In this document: in pieces, positions 62,745 through 64,000 of the stretch
Layout of the letters: every line of letters starts with the position of its first letter
Numbering within the stretch: the first letter of the stretch is position 1
Assembly: GCF_905120345.1 (NCBI RefSeq)
Contig: NZ_CAJHOA010000005.1
Span: 1 to 64,000 of the forward strand
Origin: Denitrificimonas caeni
Lineage (GTDB): Bacteria > Pseudomonadota > Gammaproteobacteria > Pseudomonadales > Pseudomonadaceae
Direction of reading: 5' to 3'
Length of the DNA: 64,000 nt
Notes under the pieces: generated by a model
Database searches by the model: none
What the model was told of the DNA's origin: nothing
The model's input: the letters and a program-made list of their open reading frames with translations, nothing else
Position numbers and translations under genes: made by a program

Positions 62745-64000
62745 TTGAAGAACACAACACAGACACAATCATCTGAAAAAAATTCTTGGCAAGAGCAGGC
62801 TCAACTGCGCCTTAAAGAAGGCGTACTGATCCTCTTAGCCATGCTATGCATTTATTTATGGATGGTGTTGTTGACCTTTGATGTCAATGACCCTGGGTTT
62901 AGTCAAAGTATCAGCCAGTTGAATACCGCAAATAATGCGGGAGGGCAGGTGGGTGCTTGGCTGGCTGATATGCTGTTTAGCGTCTTGGGCTATTTTGCTT
63001 GGCTGTTTCCTTTGGTGCTGGTGTTAAAAACTGTTTTAGTCTTTCGCTATCGCTATGAGGCTATGGTCTGGAATGGTTGGCTGTTTGCGCTGCGAGCTTT
63101 TGGCTTTATTTTGTTGCTGTGTTCAGGCGCTGCGCTGACACATGTGCACTTTCCGGTGCCGGACAATGCTCCAAAAAACTTTAACATTCTCGGTAATACA
63201 TTAGGTGAAGCTCTGACCGGCGCTCTTAATGTTGAAGGCGCAACGCTGTTGCTGTTGGCTTGTTTCTTATTTGGTCTAACTGTTTACGCTAATTTGTCCT
63301 GGTTTAAAATCATGGAAGGTATCGGCGATCTTACTTTGCGTGCGAGCGAATGGCTTAAATCTTCACTGCAGGCAACCTTAGGTGACGTTCAAGAACGTAA
63401 GCAGGAAAAGCTTGAGTTGCGTAAAGCTCAGATCAGCGATGAGCCTCAAGTTAGCACGCTACGTGCGGATAGAGCAGAGCCGGCATTAGAGCGCGAGCCG
63501 CTTATAACGCCGCTGGTTGAGCCTGTTAAGGTTGGTGAAGGTCGACGTGAGCCCATCATTGCTACCCCCAATGTGGTGCAAGCAGCGCCTGCGCCAGTCA
63601 GTGCGCGCAAGTCAAAAGAAAAAGCTGCGAATTCGTTTGTGGACAGCGCCGTGGTCGGTACTTTGCCGCCTTTAGCATTGCTCGATAAAGCGGAAAAGAA
63701 AAAGCCCAGTTACTCTGAAGAATCACTGCAAGCCATGTCACGTTTGTTAGAGATCAAACTAAAAGAGTTTGGTGTGGAAGTGCAAGTTGACTCTGTGCAT
63801 CCAGGGCCTGTGGTGACGCGCTTTGAAATTTTATTAGCACCTGGGGTCAAAGTTAGCCGTATTACCAACTTGGCTAAAGACTTGGCGCGCTCTTTAGCGA
63901 TGATCAGTGTCCGAGTGGTGGAAGTGATTCCCGGTAAAACCACGGTAGGCATCGAGATTCCTAACGAAGATCGACAAATTGTGCGTTTCTCAGAAGTATT
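62745..64000 (+). CDS. ftsK: DNA translocase FtsK (5' part, runs off the window)
   Basis: About 418 codons are present. TTG at 62745 has AGGA upstream. The protein has four N-terminal helices (about 25-45, 75-100, 115-135, 160-180), a charged linker (about 205-315) and the beginning of the motor alpha domain (YSEESLQAMSRLLEIKLKEFGVEVQV, VTRFEILLAPGVKVSRI, PGKTTVGIEIPNE). FtsK pumps chromosome ends through the closing septum and activates XerCD. The ATPase and gamma domains lie beyond the end. An ATG at 62707 is out of frame. Confidence 0.93.
   Translation, partial: MKNTTQTQSSEKNSWQEQAQLRLKEGVLILLAMLCIYLWMVLLTFDVNDPGFSQSISQLNTANNAGGQVGAWLADMLFSVLGYFAWLFPLVLVLKTVLVFRYRYEAMVWNGWLFALRAFGFILLLCSGAALTHVHFPVPDNAPKNFNILGNTLGEALTGALNVEGATLLLLACFLFGLTVYANLSWFKIMEGIGDLTLRASEWLKSSLQATLGDVQERKQEKLELRKAQISDEPQVSTLRADRAEPALEREPLITPLVEPVKVGEGRREPIIATPNVVQAAPAPVSARKSKEKAANSFVDSAVVGTLPPLALLDKAEKKKPSYSEESLQAMSRLLEIKLKEFGVEVQVDSVHPGPVVTRFEILLAPGVKVSRITNLAKDLARSLAMISVRVVEVIPGKTTVGIEIPNEDRQIVRFSEV

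Noticed and set aside
1-64000. CRISPR arrays, tRNA and rRNA genes
   Set aside because: I saw no regularly spaced direct repeats with unique spacers and no cloverleaf or rRNA sequence. The repeated attC sites are imperfect inverted repeats of differing sequence, not CRISPR repeats.

Overview
The window comes from a gammaproteobacterium, most likely a lower-GC member of the Pseudomonadaceae (Thiopseudomonas/Denitrificimonas/Halopseudomonas-like). The basis is recalled gene order and protein families, not a database search: leuA–DUF2946–oprC order, the infA–bpt–aat–ftsK neighbourhood, DUF4105 next to DUF2388, a DNR-type CRP/FNR regulator, class III RNR and a MexAB-OprM-like pump. The right half (about 26-64 kb) reads as ordinary chromosome. 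The left 25 kb is accessory and heavily rearranged.

Region 1 (1-11 kb) is the remains of an integron cassette array without an integrase in view. It opens with the last codons and terminal repeat of an IS256-family element. Then come a reversed relBE-like toxin-antitoxin cassette and its attC site, which is interrupted by a truncated group IIC (attC-type) intron. A DUF4105/DUF2388 pair interrupts the array. From 4.1 to 10.9 kb follow short forward-reading cassettes separated by imperfect inverted-repeat attC sites: PH-domain protein, small membrane protein, YnfA, DUF3147, thioredoxin-like protein, HNH nuclease, a broken hypothetical gene and a TauE/SafE permease. A dead IS256 copy and a Firmicutes-like YdhK gene have been inserted into it.

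Region 2 (11-25 kb) starts with a GC-rich three-gene operon built around a protein that fuses a cytochrome-b-type membrane domain to a sulfite-oxidase-type molybdopterin domain. It continues with a 1-Cys peroxiredoxin, fragments of duplicated genes (a radD tail), two TRAP transporters, and a graveyard of IS91, IS21 and possibly IS30 remnants with broken Phd antitoxin and FAD-monooxygenase fragments around an intact DUF2071 gene.

Region 3 (25-49 kb): an AT-rich CHASE-GGDEF diguanylate cyclase; the mesX-mesD pair (folate-independent methionine synthesis) with a strikingly structured leader; CIA30; radD; tehB; yedE-yedF sulfur/selenium genes with a spermidine-synthase-like methyltransferase; FKBP isomerase; nhaD; chrA; DUF503; DUF3297; a cupin; prpD; gloA; and an RND efflux operon with an AcrR/TtgR-like operator but no local repressor.

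Region 4 (49-64 kb): ybaK; dnr with an ANR/FNR box; an anaerobic RNR operon whose glycyl-radical domain is a separate 55-codon gene, preceded by two NrdR boxes and an FNR-like box; an FbpC/PotA-type ATPase; grxD; leuA; the DUF2946-oprC copper locus behind a perfect 17-bp dyad; then infA, bpt, aat and the 5' part of ftsK. Together the right half suggests a facultatively anaerobic, probably denitrifying lifestyle with metal and redox homeostasis genes.
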